DNA from: Acanthosepion pharaonis
Lineage: Eukaryota > Mollusca > Cephalopoda > Sepiida > Sepiidae
DNA: 64,000 nucleotides
Direction: 5' to 3'
Assembly: GCA_903632075.3 (NCBI GenBank)
Contig: CAHIKZ030001819.1
Location: forward strand, 167,001-231,000
Shown here: positions 45,118-55,533 of the stretch, in pieces
Numbering within the stretch: position 1 is the stretch's first letter
Layout of the letters: every line of letters starts with the position of its first letter
The notes under the pieces: generated by a model
What the model saw: only the letters and a program-made list of their open reading frames with translations
Databases searched by the model: none
What the model was told of the DNA's origin: nothing
Program-made: the position numbers and the translations under genes

Positions 45118-45784
45118 CATTAACTGGTAATTTGCCAAGAAGATCAGAAACAGCTGGAAAAGTTTTCAAAAATAACGTCCTATACTGCTAACTTGTTTTC
45201 GGCCTTTTCTGATTTGACATACAGATTTAGTAGGACTGTTACTTGTTGAAAAGCAGCTCACAAGCGGGATTTTTAAACTAGTTGCTACATGTTTAAATAC
45301 CTCCCCTGGTGGCCATCGCTCGTACTAAAAAAAAATGTAAACACGATATAATCTTTTTAAGTCTTTTTTTTTTTTTTTTTTTTTGTGGGGACTTGTTAAA
45401 AAAGGAAAACATCATAATTTTGGTTTTTGGTTAGGAAAAGTTCACTTTAAATATCTCCTTTATGCAGGTAAATAAGTTCTGATTTCACTAAATTGATGGA
45501 CACAAAGTAAGGCTTCAGTTCAACATCATACATTGTAAATCGGACCCCTTTTCTAAAAAGTTAATTCTTTTTCAATTTTCAGAAAATAATGAGGTAAAAC
45601 TATACTTCGAGGTCCCATTTGTAATTTAGTGTCTATAGTTATACAATATAGTAAATAGTTATATAGTAAAAAAAAATATAACGTTTGGTGAATTAGTCAT
45701 TTTATTTAATGTGTGAATTGCCATGCTTCTTGAGAATGATCGTGGAATTGTTTCCCCTGGTGTTAAATTTAGTGTAGTCTGTCC
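45118..45784. other. No gene seen
   Basis: Poly-T at 45367-45384. No recognised features. Confidence 0.4.
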
Positions 45785-45930
45785 CTTAAAATAGCTGCAA
45801 ACTCAAGTCTACCGTCTATTTAACCCATTGTTTGGGAGAAAAGACGATTCGTGCTTTTCCCAAGGGTATGTGTGTGAAAGTGAATGCAACAGACTAGTCA
45901 GGGATTTGAACCCGACTCGTCGATTTCACT
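45785..45930 (-). mobile_element. tRNA-derived SINE (family A-related), minus strand
   Basis: Complement of the body and B box: TTTAACCCATTGTTTGGGAG, TTTTCCCAAGGGTATGTG, GGATTTGAACCCGACTCG (B-box region). Diverged from the other copies. Confidence 0.6.
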
Positions 45931-45970
45931 TTTAGAGCTAATACTCGTATATTTGATAGATTATATTGAT

Positions 45971-46101
45971 TTTCTAAGCGTAGCTTAGATGTGACACATG
46001 GCCGAAAGTATGGGGTATCCAGTGAAAATCGAACTCACCATTCAGTCGTAACTGTTTCAGCGAGACAAGCTTCCTAACCATTACACCACGCCGAGGTGCC
46101 C
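45971..46101 (-). mobile_element. tRNA-derived SINE fragment (family B), copy 3
   Basis: The minus strand shows GGCACCTCGGCGTGGTGTAA then TGGTTAGGAAGC (A box), GGTGAGTTCGATTTTCACTG (B box), CCCATACTTTCGGCC and AAGCTACGCTTAG. Confidence 0.75.
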
Positions 46102-46112
46102 AATTTGATAGA

Positions 46113-46200
46113 AATACACGCTGAAAACGCCGGTTCTTGTCTAGTCAATGAAGTTAAGCAGCAATGAACCTGATCAGTACCTGGATCGGTGACCAGTTAA
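46113..46200 (+). pseudogene. 5S rRNA-like fragment
   Basis: Plus-strand 5S order: ACACGCTGAAAACGCCGGTT, CTTGTCTAGTCAATGAAGTT (degraded), AAGTTAAGCAGC (box A region), CTGATCAGTACCTGGATCGG then TGACC (box C region). The 5' start and the last ~20 nt are missing or altered. It directly follows the family B SINE on the opposite strand. Confidence 0.65.
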
Positions 46201-46344
46201 GGCTTGTGAGGATTATTTGTTACTATGATTGTATAGCTATGCATTGAAGTTTTCTCAAACAAGAATGTAAGAATGAACAAACGAACAATTACATACAATT
46301 AACTACAGCATATTTTATTGCCTTAGCAAACTAAATAGAAAGAA

Positions 46345-46540
46345 TACAAAAAGAGTGAATAAAGGTATCGAATCAAATCCTAGGTCTGCTACTAGGAACG
46401 TTGGTTCACTGTGTCGGACTAGACAGTTTTCCTCGCCAAAATCTATCTTAGCCATTTATAAGTCTACAATTCGTATATGCATTGAATATTGCTATCTCAT
46501 CTGCTCTTGTTCTTCTTCTTCACAACCACTAAAATAGCCA
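46345..46540 (+). mobile_element. CR1/Jockey-like LINE fragment
   Basis: ATRNVGSLCRTRQFSSPKSI, LAIYKSTIRICIEYCYLI, equivalent to ARRFFSPESIIQIYKPTIRP and CIEYCCHIW in the 27.3-kb copy. Short and truncated at both sides. Confidence 0.65.
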
Positions 46541-46789
46541 TACATTGACCGATCAAAACCAAATTTTTGGGACAAGTGTAAACAGGTAAGGGGTACAAAG
46601 CACAGTTGGTTTTACTAGGGTGCATAGCTTAGTACAATAAATTTTCATTATTTTTTGTGGGGTGGAAATTAATAGTTTTATTATTTAACATACAAAATAC
46701 TCTCACTATTTAAAAAACAATTTAATTATTAAAATAACAAATACATATTTAATAAAAATGAAATTTTGTTTTTTTGCATATCTTTTCTT

Positions 46790-46990
46790 TAAGATTTTAT
46801 ATGAGAATCCAGTTTCCAGTTCATCTTGCGTTTGTGAGAACTATAAACAAATCACAAGGCCAAAAGCTTCAAAAGATTGGAATTTGGCTCCAGAAAGAAA
46901 TATTTATGCATGGCCAGTTGTATGTTGCATACTCAAGAGTAAGAAATCCTAAAAATTTATTCTTCGCTGTTAAAAAGGAAAAAAAGAAAT
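46790..46990 (+). mobile_element. Helitron Pif1-like helicase C-terminal remnant
   Basis: FPVHLAFVRTINKSQGQKLQ, KIGIWLQKEIFMHGQLYVAY and SRVRNPKNLFFAVKK. The TINKSQGQ and YVAYSRVR motifs are SF1B/Pif1 helicase motifs near the end of Helitron RepHel proteins. The frame opens without the earlier helicase motifs. The upstream 200 nt show no related sequence, so only the last ~70 residues remain. A cellular PIF1 pseudogene is less likely given the repeat setting. Confidence 0.75.
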
Positions 46991-47799
46991 TTCCTTAAAA
47001 AATAAATGTTTACCATGAAGTCCTATAAAATTAAATTAAAGAAATTATTAAACCATGATGTAGAGTTTTTGTCAAAGAATTTTTCCAAATAAATCGGCTT
47101 ATTCAAATTTCATCGATTGGTTTGCTAAATTGAACGAAACGTAGAGTTTGTAAATCTCGACAAAAATGTTAGCGATAACTTCAACAATACTGTGAGGATT
47201 TCAACACGCGTTCAGCTTGTTGCAAAAATTAATCTAGTTTTTAAATGGTTACAATGTGGGAAATTAATAAGCGGGGCGGTCTTAATAAACTCGGGGGAGT
47301 CGGAAAATTTCCTAAAAATGAAATTTCCCCTCCTTGTCTATTAGACACCTAAGTGTGAAAAAGAAATAAGTTTATTGATAAAAAGGCATGAAAGCTTACG
47401 ATTGTTTCGCAAATCAATCAACGTGCCGTTCCGTCATTTTTAAGTAGATATTGATAATTTTTCACCTTCTTTTTATGAACCAGAAAAGCGATAAAAATAA
47501 AGTGTAGGTGGGGGGCGGAGGGACTTCTCTACCAGAGAATGAAGTTAGGGTTTATTTTTGTTTATGTATTTTATTTTTTTTATATCGATACTTCCTTCAT
47601 CAAACCCGCGAAATCTGCGACTCTTTATAATATACGCGCAAGCGTGTGATAAAAAAACAGAGCTGGCTCGGTGATTTAGTTGCGATAAAACTTATATTGT
47701 TTTTTTCTTAGAAATTTTTAAAATTTCTTGGCACGCACTGACGTTTCCTTATGATTTTTTTCTTTTTTTTTTTTTTTTTTTTTTACTGATAGTTCATCC
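46991..47799. other. No gene seen
   Basis: AT-rich with a poly-T at 47760-47785. Not assigned. Confidence 0.4.
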
Positions 47800-48500
47800 A
47801 ATCCAAGGCCCAAAAGCCACTCAAGGTAGAGGGTGAATAAGATTATAAGGAAGGGGGTAAGTAAGAGAGGCGGTATTTACCAGCCCCCCACCACCACCAC
47901 GAGGGTAGATGTGGCACAAGGCCGAGTTTAACGTGAGACACCGATCCCTTAGGTTCGGACAAAAATTTCCCGTAGAACCCGCATAACTCTGCACTTCGGC
48001 ATAGCCTCGTCCGGGTTCCTCTCTGCCCGAAAGCAGAGAGTTCGACCGTATAGCTGAAAAGATTTCAGCGAGTGGGTGGGGTAGGAAGTAAGAGAGTATT
48101 GTGAGGACGAGTAGGAAAGACACTGGTTGACTCTGGACTTAAAGAAACCAAGAGCGTAGTTGTCAGGGAAGAATTCTTTCGGGAATTTGTTCCACAAAGT
48201 AACAGTTCTGAAAAAGAAACTGAGTGGAACTTGCTTTTATTATCAAAGGAACGCAAAAATAAATGAATGGGGATCGTTTGCCACTGAGAACACGGCATAG
48301 CGGGTCCTAGCTGTGAAGTTCCGTATTGATGATACTAAGGAATATAACTCATCCGAACAACCGCTTACTAATAGCGATATAGTAGTGAAAGACTGGCAAC
48401 GTTTCGCCTGAGCGATAAAGGTTTCAGGGTGGAGAATAATTTGTCAACCACAGACGCCGCATAAGCGCTCGAACTCGAAGGCTGGACTGAAGATTGAGCA
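47800..48500 (-). mobile_element. CR1/Jockey-like LINE C-terminus and 3' region, minus strand
   Basis: Minus strand near 48240-48110: FHSVSFSELLLCGTNSRKNS in one frame, VTLWNKFPKEFFPDNYALGF then FKSRVNQCLS in the next, matching ALWN-PRGCFP-Y-L--FKS at 33.3 kb. Downstream (48060-47830), a GC-rich 3' part with GGGTTCCTCTCTGCCCG on the plus strand parallels 16512. Confidence 0.65.
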
Positions 48501-49029
48501 GCATCAGCCCAGTTATGGCAGCAATATTCTATTCTTTGTCTGGTCTGAGTTTTCTAAAGATATATTATGGCAGCGGGAGCTTGTTATTTTCTGAAGCAAT
48601 GTAATGAACCGTCCATTCTTCCAGAATCTTTTGCGATGCCACCGAATATAAGCGTTCCGTCTGTGTTTTCAGACTTCCTGATTTGATTCTAATTTAATTT
48701 CAAAGTTTATTTTTGCTTTGTTACTCCGAGCTTTTTGAAAAATCTTTAAGAAAACGGACGACTAAAAAAAAAAAAATTAAAAAAATAAAATAAACAAAAT
48801 TATTTCTCTTTTATAGAAAATACAAATGCCGCCTGGAGTAGTCATGCTGGTAGTAATTTTTCAAATTATGAAATACTTGTAAAATAAACATACCGACTCA
48901 ATTAAACATTCCGCCTGTATCGAAATAATCGTGCTGCGTAGAAAAATACTCGTAAAATAATGAACGTTCCGTAACAAATTATCAACCTATAGGAAGGGGC
49001 AATTGTATTTAGTACGCAAGAATATTTGT
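48501..49029. other. No gene seen
   Basis: Unassigned sequence with an A-rich run at 48763-48795. Confidence 0.4.
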
Positions 49030-49765
49030 ATTTATTTATATAGAAACGACTGCAATGTTATTGGTCCTAATCTGGCACCACGACTTCAGTCCACCGTGAC
49101 GTTACTTTCCTGTATCTTTTCTATAAATATTTTCAGGGCAGTTGCAGTTGTTCGAATGAGCTATCCTCTTTTGATACCTCGACCGCATGAATTTACATGT
49201 ACTACTAGATTGGCCCTTAGGTCTCATCGTTTTAGTGCTGAATTAACTAGATGTAAGTTCCATTCTAATCTTTTTTTCTCGCATTTCTTGCTTGTGGAAC
49301 TCTCTTCCCGTTTCTTGCTTCCCTGCCACCTCAGTCAGTTATGTGCCATGCGTGATACACGCTTAGGCGATCATGTATCTTTCGATACATGACTGACGAG
49401 GCAGATTTTTTTTCCGCAGTAGATTGTCATTTCTTTTTGCGGTAGAGCAGTTGCCATCCGAGGCTATAGAACACGGTCTGTCTTACTATTTAGCCATAGC
49501 TGAGAGGAGAAGAGGATTCATACCTTTCCCAAGGGTATTAGTACGTAAGTGAATACAATGGATTCGACTGGAATTCGAACCCTACCATATACGATCTTAA
49601 AAAAATTAAATGTAATAACAATTGCCATCTGGTTTCCTGAATGTTCTTTTATTCTCCTTTCTCTTCACTAAAGTCTTCTCATTCTCTTTCACTCCCAGTA
49701 ACCCCCTTGTGTCTTAGTGGTATTTTCACCTTGCTTGGGGTGAAATTAATTAAAACATAGAGATT
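49030..49765 (+). mobile_element. CR1/Jockey-like LINE 3' part split by a SINE
   Basis: YRNDCNVIGPNLAPRLQST, IFSINIFRAVAVV, PRPHEFTCTTRLALRSHRFS, CKFHSNLFFSHFLLVELSS before the SINE (to 49328). After it (49588 on), YDLKKIKCNNNCHLVS and the 3' end CTTGCTTGGGGTGAAATTAA. Same order as the 27.4-27.86 kb reference. Confidence 0.7.
49329..49579 (-). mobile_element. tRNA-derived SINE (family A), minus strand, in the LINE
   Basis: Starts (3' end) with CAGTCAGTTATGTGCCATGC, continues through GACGAGGCAGATTTTTTTTC, TTGCCATCCGAGGCTATAGA, CCCAAGGGTATTAGTACGTA, and stops at GACTGGAATTCGAA inside the B box, so the tRNA A box is missing. Flanked by CCCTGCCA (49321-49328) and CCCTACCA (49580-49587), a probable 8-bp target duplication with one change. 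Confidence 0.8.
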
Positions 49766-50422
49766 TGTGTTAGAAATAAACTTTCCCTTCATGTTTTGGG
49801 GTTTTTTTTTTAATACTGCTGTTATGAAAAGATTTTGGTAAATAAATAGCATGGTTTACGCCATCTACCCCCCCCCAAAAAAAATGTAAGTTGCTGGATG
49901 ATACCGTTTAAAAGCTTCATGAGCGGCTCAGAATTGATGAGGATGTGACCAGAGAACTTCTGAGCCAAAAAGTTACCACCTGGAAGACCATGTGGAACAA
50001 AGCTGCTTTTAATCCAGAAACAATCTATCAAACTCTGCAACACCCAATGCCTTGCTCCAAAATGTCTCCAAACATTTAGTCATGTGTCTGCCAGTTCTAT
50101 TGAGCAATCAAACTCATCCTTGAAGTTTATAAAAAATCGAATGAGGCGCTCAATGAGTGACGATAGATTGAACACGCCTGTTCTTTTGTCTGTTCACAAA
50201 GACATTCAGTTAGACTATAATACAATCGTGAGCCTCTATGTAAATAAGAATTCACAAAAACTGATTTTAGTAAATCCTCTTTCATAAACGCTATATAATC
50301 ATACTTTTTAGATTCAAAGTTTTCACGTAATAATTTTAGCCATCTTGACACCCTTTGTCGTAATAATCACTGAAAACCCTCTGAGTTATTCAGCGAGAAA
50401 GAGAACAGGTTAAAATCGTTTT
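49766..50422. other. No gene seen
   Basis: Has C/A homopolymers at 49868-49885 and short unassigned frames on both strands. The region just before the transposase fragment may be its non-coding flank. Confidence 0.4.
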
Positions 50423-50862
50423 GTGCGAGACCCAGTGTCTTCCCAAATGAGCAACAATGGTGAGAGGAAAAAGGTCATTCAGGCCTTCAGTAATGGTACA
50501 AACATTCATACTCTGGCTTTCATCTTCAAAGTCCATTCAAGAACCATCAAGAGAACGGTGAATAAGTTTAAAAAATCGGGAATAGTAGAGAGTAAAACTA
50601 GATCAGGAGGTCACAACAGCAAGAGGGATCATCATTTCAACTTAAAGCTAAAGAAATCAATTAGAAAAGATCCAACTCAATTCATAAGATGTTTGTCACG
50701 TGAGAGAGGAGTTCCGACTACGGTAGTCCAAAGGGCAGTGAATAAAAATATGAAAATGAAATCGTACGTGAAACTTGTGAGGAACACTGTTACTCCAGGA
50801 CAGAAAGTTAGAAGGTTGAAGAGGACGAAGATCATCTTCAATAAGTTGGAAAATGATCCAGG

Positions 50863-50921
<59 letters not shown>

Positions 50922-51168
50922 CTTAATTCCAATCCTTCATGAGCTTTCGATCCTTAGCTATGATGAACATGCAATTTTCGTTTATGATCGATTTCATCGC
51001 GATTCTTCTGTTCAGCATAGCGAGTAATTATACATTCTTATTGCTCAAAATAGAGTCTAATAGGGGTATGAAAAACTCTGAAATTCCAGTAAGATATCTT
51101 TAATCATTTCTACGATACAACGGTTCAAAACTTAATCTAACAAATGGACAATTTTGCTTTTACACACG

Positions 51169-51170
<2 letters not shown>
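50423..51170 (+). mobile_element. Tc1/mariner-type transposase N-terminus broken by (TA)n, copy 2
   Basis: An open frame to ~50860 gives a two-part helix-turn-helix N-terminus: KKVIQAFSNGTNIHTLAFIF, then RTIKRTVNKFKKSGIVESKT, RSGGHNSKRDHHFNLKL, then SRERGVPTTVVQRAVNKNMK, TPGQKVRRLKRTKIIFNKLE and NDPG. (TA)n (50866-50916) begins right after DPG, where the catalytic domain would start. Beyond it, AATCCTTCATGAGCTTTCGA ... GATACAACGGTTCAAAAC parallels copy 1 at 9878-10110. A second (TA)n (51168-51208) ends the shared part. No DDE residues remain. Confidence 0.75.
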
Positions 51171-51208
<38 letters not shown>

Positions 51209-51211
<3 letters not shown>

Positions 51212-52759
51212 AAATTTTGAATTGAGATAATTACTGAGAAACTAACTGGAAATGCTGGATCCGCCCCTGAATAGGTCACTATTTCAATGGTCTTTTCTCC
51301 AGGCCTTTCTGTATTGATATACCAGTTATGTAGTTATAAAACAGCTTTTTCGTCATTACTCGATGCTTCTTTGGAGGGATAAAAAAAAAGTCTCATGAAA
51401 CGAGATGCCTTACACATGGGATGGCTTTCATTACTTCCTTCAACCGGAAGTAGGAGAGATGGGTGGGTTGGTCAAAAGGAATGGCAAAGGGTATCGCTTA
51501 CCCAACGTCAATTTAGTTGTATTTTGTTGTGTTGTTATGGTTAATTTCGCATAAATCTACTTAATTTGCTAATAGGTTTAACAATAATACTAAAAAGTGT
51601 TTTAACACTTTTTTGTCCAATTTGATCATTAATTATGACCATATATAATATGCTAGGGATATATATTCCCTAAAAACTATTTTTTATAATGACATAGTCA
51701 TTTACTCAACATACCTTAGTCTGACACAAGGCCATAATAGTTGAGCACTTCTTGAATCGTACTTTCTATACAAGTGAATTAGATTGGATTGCAACACCAT
51801 CACGCCATTGAAGCGTCTTTTAAATTTTTATTCGGTTTAACGTTATATATAATTTTTTTTATGCAGGGGTTCCATGAGACATGAAAACTATTTCAAGTGT
51901 GGCACAAGAGTAAAAAAATTGAGAAACGCTGATCTAATATATTGACCTTTTCATGCTTGTCTATCTAGGCAATTGGAGTAATGCTGCCTGCTTCAGTTTT
52001 ATTATTTTTTTTTTTTCCATTGAGATTTATTCCTTCATTTACCTGTCCGGTTAGGTAGCACTTGACTGGACATAAACTCCCGCCAACATAGCTTTCCAGG
52101 TCATAGGAACACCATGACCACTCAAGGTCATAAAGTGGAAATCATGGACTATAATTTGAATTTTGAATGTCTTTTCTTAAAATGTATCCTGGGGAAATTA
52201 TCCGTTTAAAATGAATCCCATTAAACCTTAAAAATGAAAAGAATAGAATAAAATCTGTGCTTTCTGTTAGTTTTGAACCCGCTCTGATATCTTTAAAGTT
52301 CACTTCAGACACGCCTTTAAGAAAACGAATGGAAGTCGACAGAAGATTAACTTTCCAGTTTCACCTTTCTGGTCTTACGAATAAGGTCTCCTCACATGTC
52401 TTAAAGATTATCTTCTTTAGCTTAATCCTCAGTCTATAACAGATTAACATATGTGGATATAGCTCAAGAATTTGGGTGCCGAGTGGGACAGGAACATACA
52501 AATCCCAAGAGATATCTATGGATTTAGATTATTTCTTTCTTTTCTTTTTTTTTTTTTTTTTTTGTGAAGTATTTTCAGAAAGAGGTTGTTATATTAACGA
52601 AGATTAACTCTTGTTTAGCGCAAATGTACAGCACTCGGTGCGAATCAAAATCAATGGCTCCAGTAATGCGAAATTAGCTTGTTAACCATTACTTCATAGC
52701 GAGACAACAAAAATATTTTTAAACTAGTTTTAATCCGTGAAAATTTCTTAAGTTAATGA
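51209..52759. other. Unassigned, with a possible hAT-type end
   Basis: No gene seen. At ~51860-51932 GGGGTTCCATGAGACATGA and TTGAGAAACGCTG resemble the inverted end of hAT-type repeats (complement CAGCGTTTCTCAA). Poly-T at 52002-52017 and 52535-52563. Confidence 0.35.
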
Positions 52760-53110
52760 TTGAATAAGCTCATGGCGAGTTCTACGACAATAAAATATTT
52801 GTAGCAATTGCCCTATCGCATCGTTAAATATTTGAGCATAACAACTTTAACAAAATATTTCAATAACAATCCTAAATTATGAATGCTGGTCGTTATTTTA
52901 AGAAGTAAGGGGATACAAATGAAATTCGAAATTGGCAACTTTTTTCCATTTCACTGAAACAAACGTTAAACACTTCTATTTTCGTTTTCTTTCATTTTCT
53001 GATTAAAACCAAGTTCCGACTTTGTTATATATTTTGTCTTCTCACGTAATCAAATCGGAATAGTCCACTATTTGTAAGATATTGGCAGGGCGTAACGGTC
53101 GTGTGAACTA
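52760..53110 (+). repeat. Unclassified ~350-nt repeat, first copy
   Basis: Direct copy of 53905-54225. Shared landmarks: CCCTAT-GCATC-TTAAA, ATTT-CCATTTCACTGAA, TCTTCTATTTTC-type T-rich centre, and the close TATTGGCAGGGCGTAACGGT (53081-53100). No frame, tRNA box or TIR is visible. Confidence 0.6.
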
Positions 53111-53436
53111 TAGGGAGAAACAAGCACAATAATAGGTTATTTACTAAGGTTTATTTAGTCCTTCACCAGGCTCAAAATATGAAGCAATTCAACCAGTTGT
53201 GCTAATCATTGCTCCATGGTGAATTTTTACATCATTATTTTTTAAAACTTTTATTAGAAAAGCAGAATTGATATTATGATTTCAAGCAGTCTTCACCTGT
53301 CAAACCATTCTTGAAATCTTCCATAAATGATTTAATAAAAAGGTTCCCACTTCTATGGGAATTACTTGTACATATGAGAGGATGATGAAAAATACTTGGC
53401 TCGATCAAGAAGCCTTTCCTAAAATAAGGTTTGAAG

Positions 53437-53517
53437 GAAGAAGATTCATACCTTTCCCAAGAGTATTAGCACATCAATGAATGTAATGAATTCGACTGGA
53501 ATTCGAACTCGGATCTC
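53437..53517 (-). mobile_element. SINE family A head, inverted
   Basis: Complement of the head and early body: ACCTTTCCCAAGAGTATTAG, GAATTCGAACTCGGATCTCC. It joins the next SINE head to head. Confidence 0.75.
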
Positions 53518-53812
53518 CGGATTGAGGAATCAGAGAGCCGAATTCGAATTCCAGTCGAATCCATTATATTCACGTGCTAATACGCTTACATCGCTTTCTC
53601 TTGGGAAAGGTATGCATCCTCTTCTTCTTCCCCCACCCCAGGTATGGGTAAATAGCAGAACAGACCAGGTTCTATAGCTTTGGATGGCAACTGGTCTACT
53701 GCAGAAAGAAATGGCAACCTACTGTGGGAAAAAAATCTGCCTCGCCAGTCATGTATCTTTCGATATATGATCGCCTAAGCGTGTATCACGCATGGCACAT
53801 AACTGACTGAGG
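53518..53812 (+). mobile_element. tRNA-derived SINE (family A)
   Basis: GATTGAGGAATCAGAGAGCC, B box GAATTCGAATTCCAGTCG, GCAGAACAGACCAGGTTC, GGCAACCTACTGTGGG, and the 3' end CATGGCACATAACTGACTGA. The A-box portion is replaced by the junction with the inverted head, so the pair forms a hairpin of ~70-nt arms around 53517. Confidence 0.8.
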
Positions 53813-53904
53813 TGGCAGCGAAGCAAGAAACGGAAAGAGAGTTCCACAAGCAAGAAATGCGAGAAAAGAAACGATTAGAATAGAACTTACGCGTTGCACG
53901 GCTA

Positions 53905-54225
53905 TAAATTACCCGTGGATATTCCCCTATTGCATCATTAAACATTTGAACTTCAAAGCTTTAACCAAGTATAGCAATAACAATCATAATTATGAATGCA
54001 AAGAAATAAGAGGGTACGAATGAAAAATTTAAAATTGACAGAATTTTTTCCATTTCACTGAAGCCGACATGAGAGCATTATCGACTACTCTATCTTCTTT
54101 ATTTTTTACGTATTTATTTTCTGAAACCAAACAGCGTTTCTTTTTTTCTTCTTCCCCCAAAATCAAAAAGCAATAATCCATTATTTATGAGGTATTGGCA
54201 GGGCGTAACGGTCGTGTTAACAAAG
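53905..54225 (+). repeat. Unclassified ~350-nt repeat, second copy
   Basis: See the first copy at 52760. This copy ends GGTATTGGCAGGGCGTAACG then GTCGTG (54191-54216). It follows directly after family A SINE-derived and LINE-like sequence. Confidence 0.6.
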
Positions 54226-54354
54226 GAAGGAACGGAAAAACAAGCAGAATAATAATAAAGTTAAAATTGTAATTCTAGATTAAATCCAAAATATTAATTA
54301 AATATAAATGATAAATCAAAGAATAAATTGATTTAATGCTTTTTCTGTATAATT

Positions 54355-54432
54355 GAAATATATTATAAATTCAATTTAAATATATTATAAATTCAATTTA
54401 AATATATTATAAATTCAATTTAAATATATTAT
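54355..54432. repeat. 22-bp AT-rich minisatellite
   Basis: Three complete units and a partial of AAATATATTATAAATTCAAT plus TT, nearly identical. Confidence 0.85.
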
Positions 54433-54597
54433 AAGTAATGAAGATTTAGACAAGAACAGCAAAAAATTTAGCAGAAAATGTTATGGTCAGTTTATAATAA
54501 TCAATAAAAGTCAAAGCAATTTTCGAAAGAATAATACGCAGTAGAATAATATACCTTACCTACTACTTCGTGTTATTTCATTAATTAAAACTGTCAA

Positions 54598-55135
54598 AAT
54601 TCTTTCCGGTCGTGAGAAATATAAAATCACCATGCTATAAAAGGAAAACTACAACACATACCAATTCGGTATTTAATCTCCTTTGAAGTACTCTCCCTCT
54701 GAAACCACATATTTTATCTTGATGGAAGCATTTCTGGAACTTTTTATTTCTTTGGATAGCGAGAATCTGCCTCGTCGGATTCTCTTCGACGTTTTGAAAT
54801 CTTGTTCCTTTCAAATAGGATTTGATTTTTGAAGAGGAAAAAAGTCACAAAAGGTGAGATCTGGGGAATCTTGTGCTTGGCCAGAACGTATTTGATACAG
54901 ATTCTTTGCTCAATTTTCTCTAACATGATCCCTGATAGAACATCTGTGGTGTGGGGATGGGACCACACTCTACACACTTCCCTTCCAAGCACTGCCATAA
55001 ACAAAGGAAGTGAACAAGAACGTTATAACTTAGTGAGTATGCACGACAGAGTTCATGGTCAGTCTGTGCCAAGTGGCTTCACTCTAAGTATTTTTGTTCC
55101 GTTACCATAGCAACAGTCCCGGTACTTTTGATCAA
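54598..55135 (-). mobile_element. mariner deletion derivative (N-terminus joined to C-terminus)
   Basis: On the minus strand an N-terminal piece (LEKIEQRICIKY, ~54925-54890) runs straight into a C-terminal piece (LAKHKIPQISPF, then FFLFKNQILFERNKISKRRR in drifted form of a SPDL-P-DFFLFPK region, and EMLPSR-NMW). The whole middle, including the first catalytic residues, is deleted. Outer segments TCAAAATTCTTTCCGGTCGT (54604) and the complement of GTCCCGGTACTTTTGATC (55115-55132) could be its TIRs, with imperfect pairing. Confidence 0.6.
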
Positions 55136-55312
55136 ACTTCCTACATGCACACACGCAAACGTACATAGACAAACGACTTGAATGAAATGGAAATGGGCAC
55201 CTGGGTCGTGGAGGCTAAATTCCCTCTCTGTCTGGCAACAACCACTGGTTAACAGGAAAAGAGTATAAACCGAAATATATGGCAATTGGAAATCACTTTT
55301 AATGACTCCTGT

Positions 55313-55501
55313 CAGGGCCGGTGTAAGGGTCTCGTATCCCCCACCCCGAATCTATGATACCCCCCACCACCAACTATTACATCTCAAGTTTCATAAGGTA
55401 GTATTCATATAAAATACAAAATTTATTGTAACCTATTTATGTATAATAATAGATCATATGCAATATAGGTGAACAATTCAACTAGTAAAATCTCTATCTA
55501 T

Positions 55502-55533
<32 letters not shown>

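Noticed and set aside
50084..50351. Overlapping frames on both strands upstream of the transposase fragment
   Set aside because: Neither resembles a known protein, and they overlap each other; left as unassigned flank.
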